Positions 44,522-53,170 of a stretch of DNA of 64,000 nt are shown in pieces (the stretch's first letter is position 1; each line of letters opens with the position of its first letter). Source of the DNA: JAEDHM01 sp964368645 (GTDB lineage: Bacteria; Bacillota; Clostridia; Christensenellales; CAG-1252); assembly GCA_964368645.1 (NCBI GenBank), contig CAYJBY010000016.1, forward strand, positions 1-64,000, in the 5' to 3' direction. The position numbers and the translations under genes are program-made. Under the pieces are notes generated by a model. It did no database searches, was not told the DNA's origin, and saw only the letters and a list, made by a program, of their open reading frames with translations.

Positions 44522-44716
44522 ATGGCTGAACAGATAGTAGTGGAAATTGACGAGAACGGCGGAATAACCGCGGAAACCTTTGGAATAACAGGTCCCTCCT
44601 GCCTAGACAAGCTGGATAAGCTCCTTAAGGATTTCGACAAGGGCGACGATGACAAAAAGCCCGATTTTTATAAGTCGCCTGTTTTGAGGAACAACAAGGT
44701 TACGAATAAGTACTGA
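44522..44716 (+). CDS. DUF2997-like small protein
   Basis: 64 residues. The N-terminal half reads AEQIVVEIDENGGITAETFG, then GPSCLDKLDKLLKDF, which fits the DUF2997 pattern: a beta-strand with EID-nG, a second strand, then G-SC and a short helix. The rest is a charged tail ending NNKVTNKY. TAAGGAGG precedes the ATG. Members of this family are often linked with DUF1257 and an AAA ATPase; function is unknown. Confidence 0.7.
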   Translation: MAEQIVVEIDENGGITAETFGITGPSCLDKLDKLLKDFDKGDDDKKPDFYKSPVLRNNKVTNKY

Positions 44717-44749
44717 AAATCACCGATAAAGGAAAAGTGAGGAGATAAT

Positions 44750-45724
44750 ATGAAATTTAACTGGCTTTACGTCGGCAGTGGAATGATATGCAAAACCACC
44801 GCTCGTCAAATTGTCAAGGACGGTCACGTTATAAAGGCGGTTTGCGCCAGAAACGCAAAGACAGGCGCAAAACTTGCGAAAAAGTACGGAGCGGAATATT
44901 ATTCGGATTTGGCAGAGGCAATACGGCACGGCGGTTACGACGGCGCGTATATCGGTACCGTGCATACCGTGCATTGCGAGGAAGCGATTGCCTGTATCGA
45001 AGCAGGGATTCCCGTATTGATAGAAAAACCCATAGCCGTCAACGCCTCGGACGCAAAAAAGCTTTTCGCGCTAGCCGAGGAACGGGGCGTTTACTGTGCG
45101 GAAGCTATGTGGACGTGGTTCTCTCCCGTGGCGCAAAAGGTGAAAAGCTGGATAGAGGACGGCGAGATAGGCAAAAGCTTTCGCGGTGCGCTCATAAAAT
45201 ACGGTATGGCGACCACCCTTTACTACAAAGCCGACAGACTCCTCAATCCCAACAAGGCAGGCGGCGCACTTTTGGACGTGGGTATTTATCCTATTGCTTA
45301 CTGCTGTAAGCTGTACGGCAAGCCGAATAAGGTTAATTGCGTTTCCGTTCTCAATAAGGACGGCGTGGATTTAAGCGACAAAATCACTTTAAGCTACGGC
45401 AAGGAGCAATGCTTTATCGACCTATCCTTAACCAAGCTGTTGGGCGAATCGGCGATGTTTATCGGAAACGACGGCGTGATAGAGGTGCCTTTCTTCCATT
45501 TCGCATCGAAGGCTAAGCTGTTAAAGCGTGACGACTCTGAGATTTTTAAGGCAAAAACCAACTACGTTAACGAGTTTAACGCAGTGGCTTCGGAGATATT
45601 GTCGGGCAAAAAACAGAGCGAAATATACACTCCGCAGGACGTTATCGGAGTGATGGAAATCTTAGACGAGTGCCGCAGACAGGGCGGCGTAGTGTACCCC
45701 TTTGAAAAGGGTTTAGAACAGTAA
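44750..45724 (+). CDS. Gfo/Idh/MocA family oxidoreductase
   Basis: 324-residue NAD(P)-dependent dehydrogenase. The Rossmann start reads LYVGSGMICKTTARQIV, where the family usually has GxGxxG; the consensus EKP motif is in VLIEKPIAVN (near 91-100) and the AEAMWTWFSP segment and GGALLDVGIYPIAY with the catalytic region follow. Closest in style to trans-1,2-dihydrobenzene-1,2-diol dehydrogenase-like members; the real substrate, probably a sugar, is not readable. GAGGAGA precedes the ATG. It lies 33 bp after the DUF2997-like gene and may be read through from that operon; a terminator follows at 45951. Confidence 0.88.
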   Translation: MKFNWLYVGSGMICKTTARQIVKDGHVIKAVCARNAKTGAKLAKKYGAEYYSDLAEAIRHGGYDGAYIGTVHTVHCEEAIACIEAGIPVLIEKPIAVNASDAKKLFALAEERGVYCAEAMWTWFSPVAQKVKSWIEDGEIGKSFRGALIKYGMATTLYYKADRLLNPNKAGGALLDVGIYPIAYCCKLYGKPNKVNCVSVLNKDGVDLSDKITLSYGKEQCFIDLSLTKLLGESAMFIGNDGVIEVPFFHFASKAKLLKRDDSEIFKAKTNYVNEFNAVASEILSGKKQSEIYTPQDVIGVMEILDECRRQGGVVYPFEKGLEQ

Positions 45725-45950
45725 CGGAAGATTTAGGTTAATCGCAAAAGCTTAAAAGAATTACGAAAGACACAGGTCTATAAAGAAAGATTAAAATTAA
45801 TCACGGAAAAAGACCTAGGACGATAAAAGAAAGACACAGGTCTATAAGGAAAATCGTATCGATAAAAAAGGTTAGGTCATAAGTGAAAACCGTTTTTGAC
45901 AGTAACGAAGAGTACGGTTGAAAACCTAACAATAACATAAATAATTAACA
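45725..45950. other. Spacer with a 19-bp direct repeat
   Basis: No gene. GAAAGACACAGGTCTATAA occurs at 45765-45783 and again at 45829-45847, with related AAAGACCTAGGACGATAAA between. The DNA is AT-rich and degenerate like other spacers here. Confidence 0.55.
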
Positions 45951-45981
45951 AAAAAAGGTTCGGATAATCCGAACCTTTTTT
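45951..45981. terminator. Bidirectional terminator
   Basis: A perfect 14-bp stem (AAAAAAGGTTCGGA and its complement) with a three-base loop and T-runs on both strands. It lies between the oxidoreductase gene and potD, which converge. Confidence 0.93.
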
Positions 45982-46055
45982 GCAGTCGCACCGCTATAAT
46001 GTTTTTTGCGGTACGCATTGATTATCGGTGTTAAAAATGATATAAGGGTATGCCG

Positions 46056-47267
46056 TTAAGCGGCCTTATAGGATTTCACCTCTCTCCACATAGTATCCAT
46101 TGATGCGTAAGCGTTGCCGAAGTCGGTCATAACGCCCAGATTGATACTGCTGATGTCGGGATACTTAAGCTCATCGCCTAAGAATTCCTCTACGTCCCAG
46201 TCGTTTTCCTCAAGTATGGCAACCGCCGCTTGGCTGTTACGAATAACCATAGGATCAACACCCGAGATGTACTCGATATACATTGCGTTCTTGATGGATA
46301 CTTCCGGCATACACATATATTCGATCCAAGCGTGAGCCGCTGTGCTGTTGTTACAGCAGGTGGGAATTACCCAGCCGTCGAACCACACGTTGCCGCCAAC
46401 CTCGGGAACGAAGTAAGCCAATTCGATATTGTTGGAAGATGCGGCTTCCTCGATAGAGTAGAAAGCGTCGCCGCTCCAAGACAGGGAAACGTAATCCGTG
46501 CCGTCTATCATTTCGCCCTTACCCTCGTCCACCTCGTAGGTGTCCAAAACGCTCTTTTGCGCTTTGAGAGCAGCCTTAGCCGCGTTGACAAGGTCGGTTT
46601 CGGTGCAGTTGATAAGCTGTGCTACGGTATAATCGGCATACTTAGCGGGAAGCTTGTTCTGCTCCTTAAGATAAAGCACTGCCGCCGCGTAGGTATCTCT
46701 TATGCTGTCCTTCAGCATAATCTTACCGCTGATGCCGTCGATTCCCGTTTCGTTCCAGAGAAGTCCCCAACCTGCTTCCGCGGCTTGAGCTTCGGACACC
46801 TTAGCGGTGTTGTAGAGGATACCCAGAGTTCCCCACATATAAGGTACGAAATAATCGTTGATTTCAACCTGGAAAATCTCATCGGTTTTGGCGTAAATAC
46901 CGCTATGGACGTTGCCGATAGTGGAAACCTGCGTTTTATCTATCTTTTTAAGGAGGTTCTTATTAATAAGTCTTTCGATAGCGTATTCGGAAGGACAGAT
47001 AACGTCGTAGGACGCACTGCCTAACTCCAGTTTGCCTATCATTTCCTCGTTAGTTTCAAACATATCGTAAACTACTTCGATAGACTTGCCGGTTTTGTTC
47101 TCGTACCAAGCCTCAAAATCTGCGCAAACGGATTCGTCTATATAATCGCCCCAGTTGTAAACAATGAGTTCCTCATCCGCTTGTTTGCAGCCGCTCAACG
47201 CGCTGACACAACATACGGCAAGGGCAATCACCAGACATACGGCAGTGATGCGTAAAACCTTTTTCAT
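46056..47267 (-). CDS. potD: Spermidine/putrescine ABC transporter, substrate-binding lipoprotein
   Basis: Extracytoplasmic binding protein that delivers polyamines to PotBC. The lipobox is ALSGC with Cys27, after a hydrophobic signal. The mature protein starts ADEELIVYNWGDYIDESV, the PotD/PotF hallmark, followed by YDVICPSEYAIERLI and VPYMWGTLGILYN. The C-terminus has GNVWFDGWVIPTCCNNSTAA. 403 residues from ATG 47267, which has AGGGGG upstream; the frame is open 32 codons further but without a site. Its start overlaps the potC stop by four bases. Confidence 0.94.
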   Translation of the reverse strand: MKKVLRITAVCLVIALAVCCVSALSGCKQADEELIVYNWGDYIDESVCADFEAWYENKTGKSIEVVYDMFETNEEMIGKLELGSASYDVICPSEYAIERLINKNLLKKIDKTQVSTIGNVHSGIYAKTDEIFQVEINDYFVPYMWGTLGILYNTAKVSEAQAAEAGWGLLWNETGIDGISGKIMLKDSIRDTYAAAVLYLKEQNKLPAKYADYTVAQLINCTETDLVNAAKAALKAQKSVLDTYEVDEGKGEMIDGTDYVSLSWSGDAFYSIEEAASSNNIELAYFVPEVGGNVWFDGWVIPTCCNNSTAAHAWIEYMCMPEVSIKNAMYIEYISGVDPMVIRNSQAAVAILEENDWDVEEFLGDELKYPDISSINLGVMTDFGNAYASMDTMWREVKSYKAA

Positions 47268-48064
47268 TTTTGTTCCCCCTTCTTTTTCTTGATTTTGGCA
47301 ACATTTGCTACCAAAATGACGGTTACAACTAAAATTATTACTATAGTGAAGACAGCGAACCAAAACGGCTCAAGTCCTTTTTTCTGCGCGTCGGCGTAGA
47401 GATAGGTGGAGAGGGTTTGGATACGGGAGCCTTTGTTGAATTGCGTGATGATAAAGTCGTCCAGCGATATTGTGAAAGCCATAACGAAGCCGGATAATAT
47501 CCCCGGTACCAGTATGGGCAGTTCCACCTTAAATAATGCCTTAACGGGGGTTGCGCCTAAATCGAGCGCCGCCTCGTACACGTTGCCGTCCATCTGATAG
47601 AGCTTAGGAGTTACGGACAACACAACGTAGGGGGTGCAGAACGTGACGTGAGCGATAATGAGCTGGCTGTAGCCCTCGGGAAAATGCAGAGTAGCAAAGA
47701 AAATCATAAAGGACAGAGCCATAACGATTTCGCTGTTAATTAAGGGCAGTTGGTTGGTATTGCTCACCACTTTCTTGATTTTGGGAGAGAGGTGGAACAT
47801 ACCGATAGCCGAAAAAGTGCCTAACACGGTGGCGATAGCCGAGGACACTAATGCGATAAGCAGGGTGTTCTTAATGGCTTTCCAAAGGGTGGCGGACTTT
47901 ATTCCCGTGAAAATCGCCGTGTATGCGTTGAAGGAAAAGTCGCCTGCAAAGGAAAAGTTGTAGCCCTTACTGGTGAAGGATAAGGCGACAATCAGAATTA
48001 TGGGAGCGTACAAAAACAGGAGTAACAGCAAGAGATAGCTCTTGGAAAGAATTTTCTTTACCAT
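47264..48064 (-). CDS. potC: Polyamine ABC transporter permease PotC
   Basis: Membrane permease subunit with six transmembrane helices. The coupling EAA-type loop reads EAALDLGATPVKALFKVELP (near residues 165-184), which contacts the ATPase. 266 residues. GGAGGAGGT precedes the ATG, which lies inside the end of potB (7-bp overlap). Confidence 0.94.
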   Translation of the reverse strand: MVKKILSKSYLLLLLLFLYAPIILIVALSFTSKGYNFSFAGDFSFNAYTAIFTGIKSATLWKAIKNTLLIALVSSAIATVLGTFSAIGMFHLSPKIKKVVSNTNQLPLINSEIVMALSFMIFFATLHFPEGYSQLIIAHVTFCTPYVVLSVTPKLYQMDGNVYEAALDLGATPVKALFKVELPILVPGILSGFVMAFTISLDDFIITQFNKGSRIQTLSTYLYADAQKKGLEPFWFAVFTIVIILVVTVILVANVAKIKKKKGEQK

Positions 48065-48906
48065 ACGTTGTTACCTCCTCCGTCGTTTTTGTTAAACCGA
48101 TTCAGCAAGAAGTTCATAAGCAGAACGAACACGAGCATAACTATAGAAAGCACGCTGCCCGGTCCGAAAGCCATACTCTTGCACATATCGTATATCAGGT
48201 CGCCGAAAAGATAGGTTTCGCCGTTACCCACGATAGAGGTGATGGCAAAGGTGGATATTGTGGGTATAAATACCATCGTTATACCAGAGATAATTCCGGG
48301 GATAGACATAGGCAGAATGGTCTTGAAAAGGACGGTTATGCCGTTGGCTCCCAAGTCGCGCGACGCTTCGATATAGCTTTTGTCGATACTGCTTATCGAG
48401 GTGTGGATAGGCAGAAGCATAAAGGGCAGGTAGTTATAGACCATACACACTATAACCGAAAACCACCCCATCGGCAGAGTCAGCAGCTTGAAAATCGCCT
48501 TGATAGCCAAGGTACGGATTAAGAAGTTAATCCACATAGGCATAACGAAGAAAAGGACGATTATCTCACCTGAGGACATTTTCGACAGAATATAAGCGGC
48601 AGGGTAAGCAAGCAGAAGACAAATCACGGTGGTTATCAAAGCCACAAGTATCGATATCCAAAGGGTAGGCAGGCTTGCGCCGTCCGTAAAGAACGCCGCG
48701 AAAAACTCAAAGGTGAATTTGTCGTCCGCGCCTAAAAACGCATTGACCATAATCATCGCCAGGGGGACGATTATGAACAGAGTCATAAAAAGTATATACG
48801 GATAGGAAAAGGTTTTCCGCGAGAGCTTAAAGCCTTTGACCTTACCCCAAACTTTGTTGACCGCGTTATTCTTAACCAACGCGGCGGAAGGCATTAGCTT
48901 ATTCAT
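48058..48906 (-). CDS. potB: Polyamine ABC transporter permease PotB
   Basis: The second permease subunit, six transmembrane helices; the N-terminal ~40 residues are a basic cytoplasmic lead. The coupling loop reads EASRDLGANGITVLFKTILP, followed by SIPGIISGITMVFIPT. 282 residues from ATG 48906; a TTG seven codons earlier is possible but less likely. The ATG overlaps the potA stop by eight bases. Confidence 0.93.
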   Translation of the reverse strand: MNKLMPSAALVKNNAVNKVWGKVKGFKLSRKTFSYPYILFMTLFIIVPLAMIMVNAFLGADDKFTFEFFAAFFTDGASLPTLWISILVALITTVICLLLAYPAAYILSKMSSGEIIVLFFVMPMWINFLIRTLAIKAIFKLLTLPMGWFSVIVCMVYNYLPFMLLPIHTSISSIDKSYIEASRDLGANGITVLFKTILPMSIPGIISGITMVFIPTISTFAITSIVGNGETYLFGDLIYDMCKSMAFGPGSVLSIVMLVFVLLMNFLLNRFNKNDGGGNNVW

Positions 48907-50362
48907 TATCCTGCTTAATCTCCTCAATAAGGATTTTGTCGGGAGCGATAGTAAGACCTACGCGGTCGTTCTTAAGCCACTCGTCCTCAGTATCCACAAA
49001 GAAATCGTAGTAATCGTCCGTTCTGACGACGCACTGATAGTAACTGCCCTTATAAATAGAGCTAACCACGGTTGCTCCGATAATGCCGTCCTTCTCGTCG
49101 TCGGTCAGCTCCACGTCGTCAAAATCAACCTTGATTTTGATTTTCGTATCGGCAGGCAGGCTGCTGTTGCAGGGGAAACGGCCGCCGCAGAACTCCGCGA
49201 TGCCTGTATCCCATATAGTACCCGTAAGCTCGTTGATAATTCTCGCCTTGTGCATAATATGCAGCTCGTTGGGCGCGATATAAAGTCCGATGGTTTCGCC
49301 GGGAGTGCACTCCACGTTGTCGTGGATTAAGAACTCGTTATGCTCGTCGTCCTCGGATATTGCGGTAATCTGATAGTGGTCGCCCTTGAATACGCAGGAA
49401 TCCACTATTGCCTTAAACATAGCCTTGTCGTTGCCGTCCTTTAAGACGTAAATATCCTCGGGGCGTACGATAACGTCGATAGGCTCGTTATACTTGAAGC
49501 CCTTATCAACGCAGGTCAGGCGTGCGCCGCAGAACTCAACAAGGTAATCCTTAATCATTATACCGGAGTAAATATTGGATTCGCCGATAAAGTCCGCAAC
49601 GAAGGCGTTGGCAGGCTCGTCGTAAACCTTGTTAGGAGTGCCGATTTGCTGAATAGCTCCGTCCTTCATAACGATAATGGTATCGCTCATAGTCAGGGCT
49701 TCTTCCTGATCGTGGGTAACGTAGATAAAGGTTATGCCCAAATTCTTGTGCATATCCATCAGCTCAAGTTGCATATCCTTACGCATTTTAAGGTCAAGTG
49801 CGCCCAAAGGCTCGTCCAAAAGCAAAATTTCAGGCTCGTTGACCAAGGCTCTTGCAATCGCCACTCTCTGCATTTGACCGCCTGAAAGACTGCTGACGTT
49901 ACGGTGTCCGTAGTCCTCAAGGTCCACCATTTTGAGAGCCTCGCTTACCTTATCCTTAATCTCCGCCTTAGTCAGCTTGCGGACGCTTTCCTTTTCCACG
50001 CCGTTTTTGATAACGGTGCAGGGGATTTTCTTCAGCTTCAAGCCGAAAGCGATATTGTTGAACACGTTAAGGTGCGGAAAAAGCGCGTACCGTTGAAAAA
50101 CCGTGTTGATAGGTCTTTTGTGAGGGGGTATCGTGGAAATATCCTTGCCGTGCAGAAGTATCTGTCCGGAGGTGGGCGTCTCGAAACCTGCTATCATACG
50201 GAGCGTTGTGGTTTTGCCGCAACCGGAGGGCCCTAAGAAAGTGACGAACTCGCCCTTACGGATAAAGAAAGACATATTCTTAACCGCAGGCTTGCCGTCG
50301 TAATCCTTATATATATTGCGCAGTTCGATAATCTTGTTTTCGTCGTGTGAAGTGTTTTTCAT
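48899..50362 (-). CDS. potA: Polyamine ABC transporter ATPase PotA with duplicated C-terminal domain
   Basis: Cytoplasmic ATPase that powers import. Walker A GPSGCGKT (44-51), Q-loop TVFQRYALFPH (88-97), signature LSGGQ (159-163) and Walker B LLLDEP (180-185) are all present. Beyond the ATPase core, residues about 250-487 are longer than the usual PotA tail: two related TOBE-like modules, one starting EFCGARLTC and one EFCGGRFPC, each ending in a line like GETIGLYIAPNELHIM or DRVGLTIAPDKILIEE. There is also a ~20-residue insertion near 112-132. 487 residues, against ~370 in E. coli. It starts four bases after the regulator. Confidence 0.93.
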   Translation of the reverse strand: MKNTSHDENKIIELRNIYKDYDGKPAVKNMSFFIRKGEFVTFLGPSGCGKTTTLRMIAGFETPTSGQILLHGKDISTIPPHKRPINTVFQRYALFPHLNVFNNIAFGLKLKKIPCTVIKNGVEKESVRKLTKAEIKDKVSEALKMVDLEDYGHRNVSSLSGGQMQRVAIARALVNEPEILLLDEPLGALDLKMRKDMQLELMDMHKNLGITFIYVTHDQEEALTMSDTIIVMKDGAIQQIGTPNKVYDEPANAFVADFIGESNIYSGIMIKDYLVEFCGARLTCVDKGFKYNEPIDVIVRPEDIYVLKDGNDKAMFKAIVDSCVFKGDHYQITAISEDDEHNEFLIHDNVECTPGETIGLYIAPNELHIMHKARIINELTGTIWDTGIAEFCGGRFPCNSSLPADTKIKIKVDFDDVELTDDEKDGIIGATVVSSIYKGSYYQCVVRTDDYYDFFVDTEDEWLKNDRVGLTIAPDKILIEEIKQDNE

Positions 50363-50366
50363 TCGT

Positions 50367-50903
50367 TCAGAAGTTGCTGGGAGTCGTAACCCAGATTATT
50401 TTCGCATTGGTTGAGCCGATATTGACCAACTTATGCTCCTTGTCGCCCGTGATGTAAAAGGCGTCGCCCTTTTTTGCCTTGTAACTGTAGTCGTCACCCA
50501 CCGTAATCATAATCTTGCCGTCCATAACGTAGCCGAATTCTTCCCCCTCGAAAGGGTATCGGATTTCGGAACTGCCGTTCTCGGGAAGTATAAGTATGAT
50601 AGGCTCCATCTCGTTCTTCTGAGAGTTGGGTATCAGCCATACGTTGGTACCGTCGCCGTTGGGGGATTCAAAAAAGTCGGTAGGTGAAAAGACGATTTTT
50701 TCTTCCTTTTGCTCGGCGAAGAACCTCTGCGGCGTTATGCCCAATATGTTAAGTATATCGATAAGGGTGGCGATAGAGGGGGAAGAAAGGTCGTTTTCCA
50801 GCTGGCTTATGTAGCCCTTGGTAAGCTCACAGCGCATAGCCAGTTCTTCTTGAGTCAAACCGCGTTGAAGCCTAAGCTGTTTTATCTTGTGCCCTATGTC
50901 CAT
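50367..50903 (-). CDS. XRE-cupin transcriptional regulator
   Basis: 178 residues. The N-terminal helix-turn-helix reads HKIKQLRLQRGLTQEELAMR, then TKGYISQLENDLSSPSIATL. The C-terminal part (about 100-175) is a cupin barrel with GEEFGYVMDGKIMITVGDD and KAKKGDAFYITGDKEHKLVN. Regulators of this type (PuuR-like) often control polyamine uptake and sense the ligand in the cupin. GGGAGGTG precedes the ATG at 50903; the frame extends upstream without a site. It is the first gene of the potABCD operon, so it probably autoregulates the transporter (inference). Confidence 0.9.
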   Translation of the reverse strand: MDIGHKIKQLRLQRGLTQEELAMRCELTKGYISQLENDLSSPSIATLIDILNILGITPQRFFAEQKEEKIVFSPTDFFESPNGDGTNVWLIPNSQKNEMEPIILILPENGSSEIRYPFEGEEFGYVMDGKIMITVGDDYSYKAKKGDAFYITGDKEHKLVNIGSTNAKIIWVTTPSNF

Positions 50904-50944
50904 ACCACACCTCCCGACGAATTGCTCATATATAAATAGGAGCG

Positions 50945-51117
50945 AGCGCACATATATACGCGTGTGCGATATATGCTAAGCCGATTATATGTTGAAAGTT
51001 GACTTATGTCAAACATTTTTATTGATTTTACTAAACCTTAAAAAAGTTTAATATTCCTAAACTTTTTGATTATTGCACATATAATCCTATGCACATATGC
51101 GCATATTTGCACATATA
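50945..51117. promoter_or_regulatory. Repeated GCACATAT motifs upstream of pot operon
   Basis: GCACATAT occurs near 50947, 51075, 51091 and 51108, with a related GCGCATAT near 51099. The last three are spaced about 16 bp. They flank the promoter and could bind the XRE-cupin regulator. The rest of 51118-51514 holds no gene I trust. Confidence 0.5.
50984..51012 (-). promoter_or_regulatory. Consensus promoter of regulator-potABCD operon
   Basis: Minus strand: TTGACA, 17-nt spacer, TATAAT. The -35 box is part of the palindrome TTGACATAAGTCAA. Confidence 0.88.
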
Positions 51118-51514
51118 GGGGGCGCAAAACGGCGGATTGGACGGAGAGAGCGGGGTTTTTCGACGGAATTGTTAATAAATCTTATTAATTCGGAGAGGAA
51201 ATCCGAAAAAACCTCGGGGGTACGTGGGTTTTTGAGTTTTCAAGCGACAAAAGAATGCGGTTTGACGGCAGAGAAGACTCGCTGTAATCCAAAAAGCGGC
51301 GATTGCGCTTTATTGCTTAAACTGTTAATCGGACGGAGAAAATAACGATTTCCGAGGAAAAAACGAGAGAACGGTTTTGGCGATTTTCGGCTTACCGTAA
51401 GGAGAAGTGTTTTGACCATACTGATTGAAAACGCCCTTTTTTCTTCTTTTTTTGTGCATTCCGCTCTTCGGAGATATTTTTTGCTCCTTCGGGAAAACTA
51501 ATGGTACGTTCAGG

Positions 51515-51543
51515 TTGACAAACCACCGTATCGGTGGGATAAT
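51515..51543 (+). promoter_or_regulatory. Promoter of 287-residue protein gene
   Basis: TTGACA, 17-nt spacer, GATAAT. CGGAGG precedes the ATG at 51573. Confidence 0.75.
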
Positions 51544-51572
51544 GTAGCCTGTCAATATATCGGAGGTTTATT

Positions 51573-52436
51573 ATGAAAGCGTTAAAAGCGATTATTATAG
51601 TATTGATCATATTGGTCGTTGTGGCGGCTATCGGCTGGGCGGTGGTTTCCTTCGCCTTAAACGGCGGCGGTAATAAGGCGTTTTTTATTCAGAACGACGC
51701 TAACATAATGGCGCAGATCGACGGCTTCCGCGAGAAGCTGAACAGCACCAACTCAGCAACTGTCACTTTCACGGACAAAAGCACTGATTACGTGCCTGCA
51801 AGCGTCAACGAGCAGGGGCGCGTTTCCGCTTGGAGTACGGTTAAGACAGACGTTACGGCTACGCTTAAAATAGCGGTTACTCGCGAGGGCAGCGGAGACA
51901 CCGCCACAGTTAACTACGTGATCGGCGCGGTTGTCAACGGCACTTATTCAAAGGGCAATGTTAATGACAGATTCGAGAATATCGTGGCTTACTATTCCGC
52001 AGGCGAATGGTACGTTATGGAAAACAACGTGAAGACTCCCAAAAGCACCCTCGGAGCCAACGGTTATGATTTGACCAAACTGTCGGCGGTCGCGGAATTT
52101 ATGGTTAAGGACGCGGATATTATCGAGATTACCCCTGCCTTTATCTGGGCGTGCAATACCTCCTGCGTTTTGCCTTACGTCAGCTTTAATCCTTTCAAGT
52201 TCGGGCTTACCGTTAAGCTCGCCGCAAGACAGGCTGTTACCGATTATAAGGTGGAAGCGGAGATAAAATACACTTCCGACGCGTTAAGCGGCGCACCCTT
52301 GAAACTGGTCTATGCCACAGATACTTTCTTTGCAGGCACCACGGAGCAGGGCGAGGCGGCACGTCCCGACGCTACTTCGGAGATTAGCTATACCTTCAAC
52401 AGCTTTGACGCCGTTGACGTAACTATTCCCGAATAA
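51573..52436 (+). CDS. Membrane-anchored exported protein, unknown family
   Basis: 287 residues, not recognised. An N-terminal helix (about residues 4-28, reading AIIIVLIILVVVAAIGWAVV) either anchors it or is cleaved. The rest is a soluble beta-rich domain, with YVIGAVV-type strands around VNYVIGAVVNGTYSKGNVND, NIVAYYSAGEWYVMENNVK and KVEAEIKYTS. The domain style (small exported protein with strands and few Cys) resembles the lipoprotein at 53171, 0.7 kb away, which is a hint of a common origin only. It is a monocistronic unit with its own promoter and terminator. Confidence 0.7.
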   Translation: MKALKAIIIVLIILVVVAAIGWAVVSFALNGGGNKAFFIQNDANIMAQIDGFREKLNSTNSATVTFTDKSTDYVPASVNEQGRVSAWSTVKTDVTATLKIAVTREGSGDTATVNYVIGAVVNGTYSKGNVNDRFENIVAYYSAGEWYVMENNVKTPKSTLGANGYDLTKLSAVAEFMVKDADIIEITPAFIWACNTSCVLPYVSFNPFKFGLTVKLAARQAVTDYKVEAEIKYTSDALSGAPLKLVYATDTFFAGTTEQGEAARPDATSEISYTFNSFDAVDVTIPE

Positions 52437-52532
52437 GTTCTAAGCTTAACCCCAATAATCGAGCCTTAAATATAATCAAAAAAAACGATATTTAAGCACG
52501 ATTAAGGCAAACAATATTTAGGTACAATTAAG

Positions 52533-52565
52533 GTCGCGTTACAAGTTACAGTAACGCGACTTTTT
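52533..52565 (+). terminator. Rho-independent terminator
   Basis: GTCGCGTTAC, eight-base loop, GTAACGCGAC, then TTTTT. It lies 97 bp after the 287-residue gene. Its tail runs into the tandem array that follows. Confidence 0.92.
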
Positions 52566-52918
52566 GGTATATTGTATTACAGCTTTTTGGTATNNNNNNN
52601 NNNNNNNNNNNNNNNNNNNNNNNNNNNNNNNNNNNNNNNNNNNNNNNNNNNNNNNNNNNNNNNNNNNNNNNNNNNNNNNNNNNNNNNNNNNNNCTTTTTG
52701 GTATATTGTATTACAGCTTTTTGGTATGTAGTATTACAGCTTTTTCGTATGTTGAATTACAGGTTTTTTGTAAGTTGGATTAAAGCTTTTTGGGGTGTTG
52801 GATTGCAGTTTTTGATATGTTGCTTGTCGGCTTTTCAAATGTTGGATTACCGTTTTTGGTATGTGGGATTGCAGTTTTAAGTATGTTGCTTGTCGGCTTT
52901 TCGTATGTCGTTTGATGG
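52560..52918. repeat. Degenerate 22-23 bp tandem array containing an assembly gap
   Basis: The unit is CTTTTTGGTATATTGTATTA plus CAG. The first visible copies (52560 and 52583) and the first one after the gap (52694) are identical; later copies (52717, 52740, 52763, 52786, then 22-bp forms to 52918) drift steadily. There is no spacer sequence, so this is not CRISPR. The T-run of the unit equals the tail of the terminator just upstream, suggesting that the array grew from it. Confidence 0.9.
52594..52693. other. Assembly gap (100 N)
   Basis: Exactly 100 N, the conventional size for a gap of unknown length. It falls inside the identical-copy part of the tandem array, so the true array may be longer. 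Confidence 0.98.
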
Positions 52919-53134
52919 TTTTATCTCTCCCGATTGTTTAGCATTTTACGGCTATTTATCGGTTGCGGTATTTACTTTTTTGACGATATTTAACGGTTTG
53001 TATTAACTGTTTGTTTGTCGATTTTCGCTACTCTTTCGGCTTGCTATCGGGATTTAAGGAGCTTTCGCCCCCGTTTTCGTGACGATTGAGGTCGGTAAGC
53101 AGGCTAAGAACATAAGTTCTTATTAACAAATCGT

Positions 53135-53163
53135 TTGATTTTGCAATAAGGTTATGCTATACT
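53135..53163 (+). promoter_or_regulatory. Promoter of leaderless lipoprotein gene
   Basis: TTGATT, 17-nt spacer, TATACT. The -10 ends eight bases before the ATG at 53171 and there is no Shine-Dalgarno. The region 52919-53134 holds nothing recognised. Confidence 0.75.
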
Positions 53164-53170
53164 CGTTAAT

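Noticed and set aside
51097..51345. 82-codon plus-strand frame downstream of the GCACATAT boxes
   Set aside because: No promoter or Shine-Dalgarno, odd composition; treated as non-coding.
52572..52880. Open frame across the N gap
   Set aside because: It exists only because unknown bases are read through; the flanks are tandem repeat DNA.
52560..52918. CRISPR array
   Set aside because: Units are head-to-tail without spacers and drift in sequence; no cas genes in the window.
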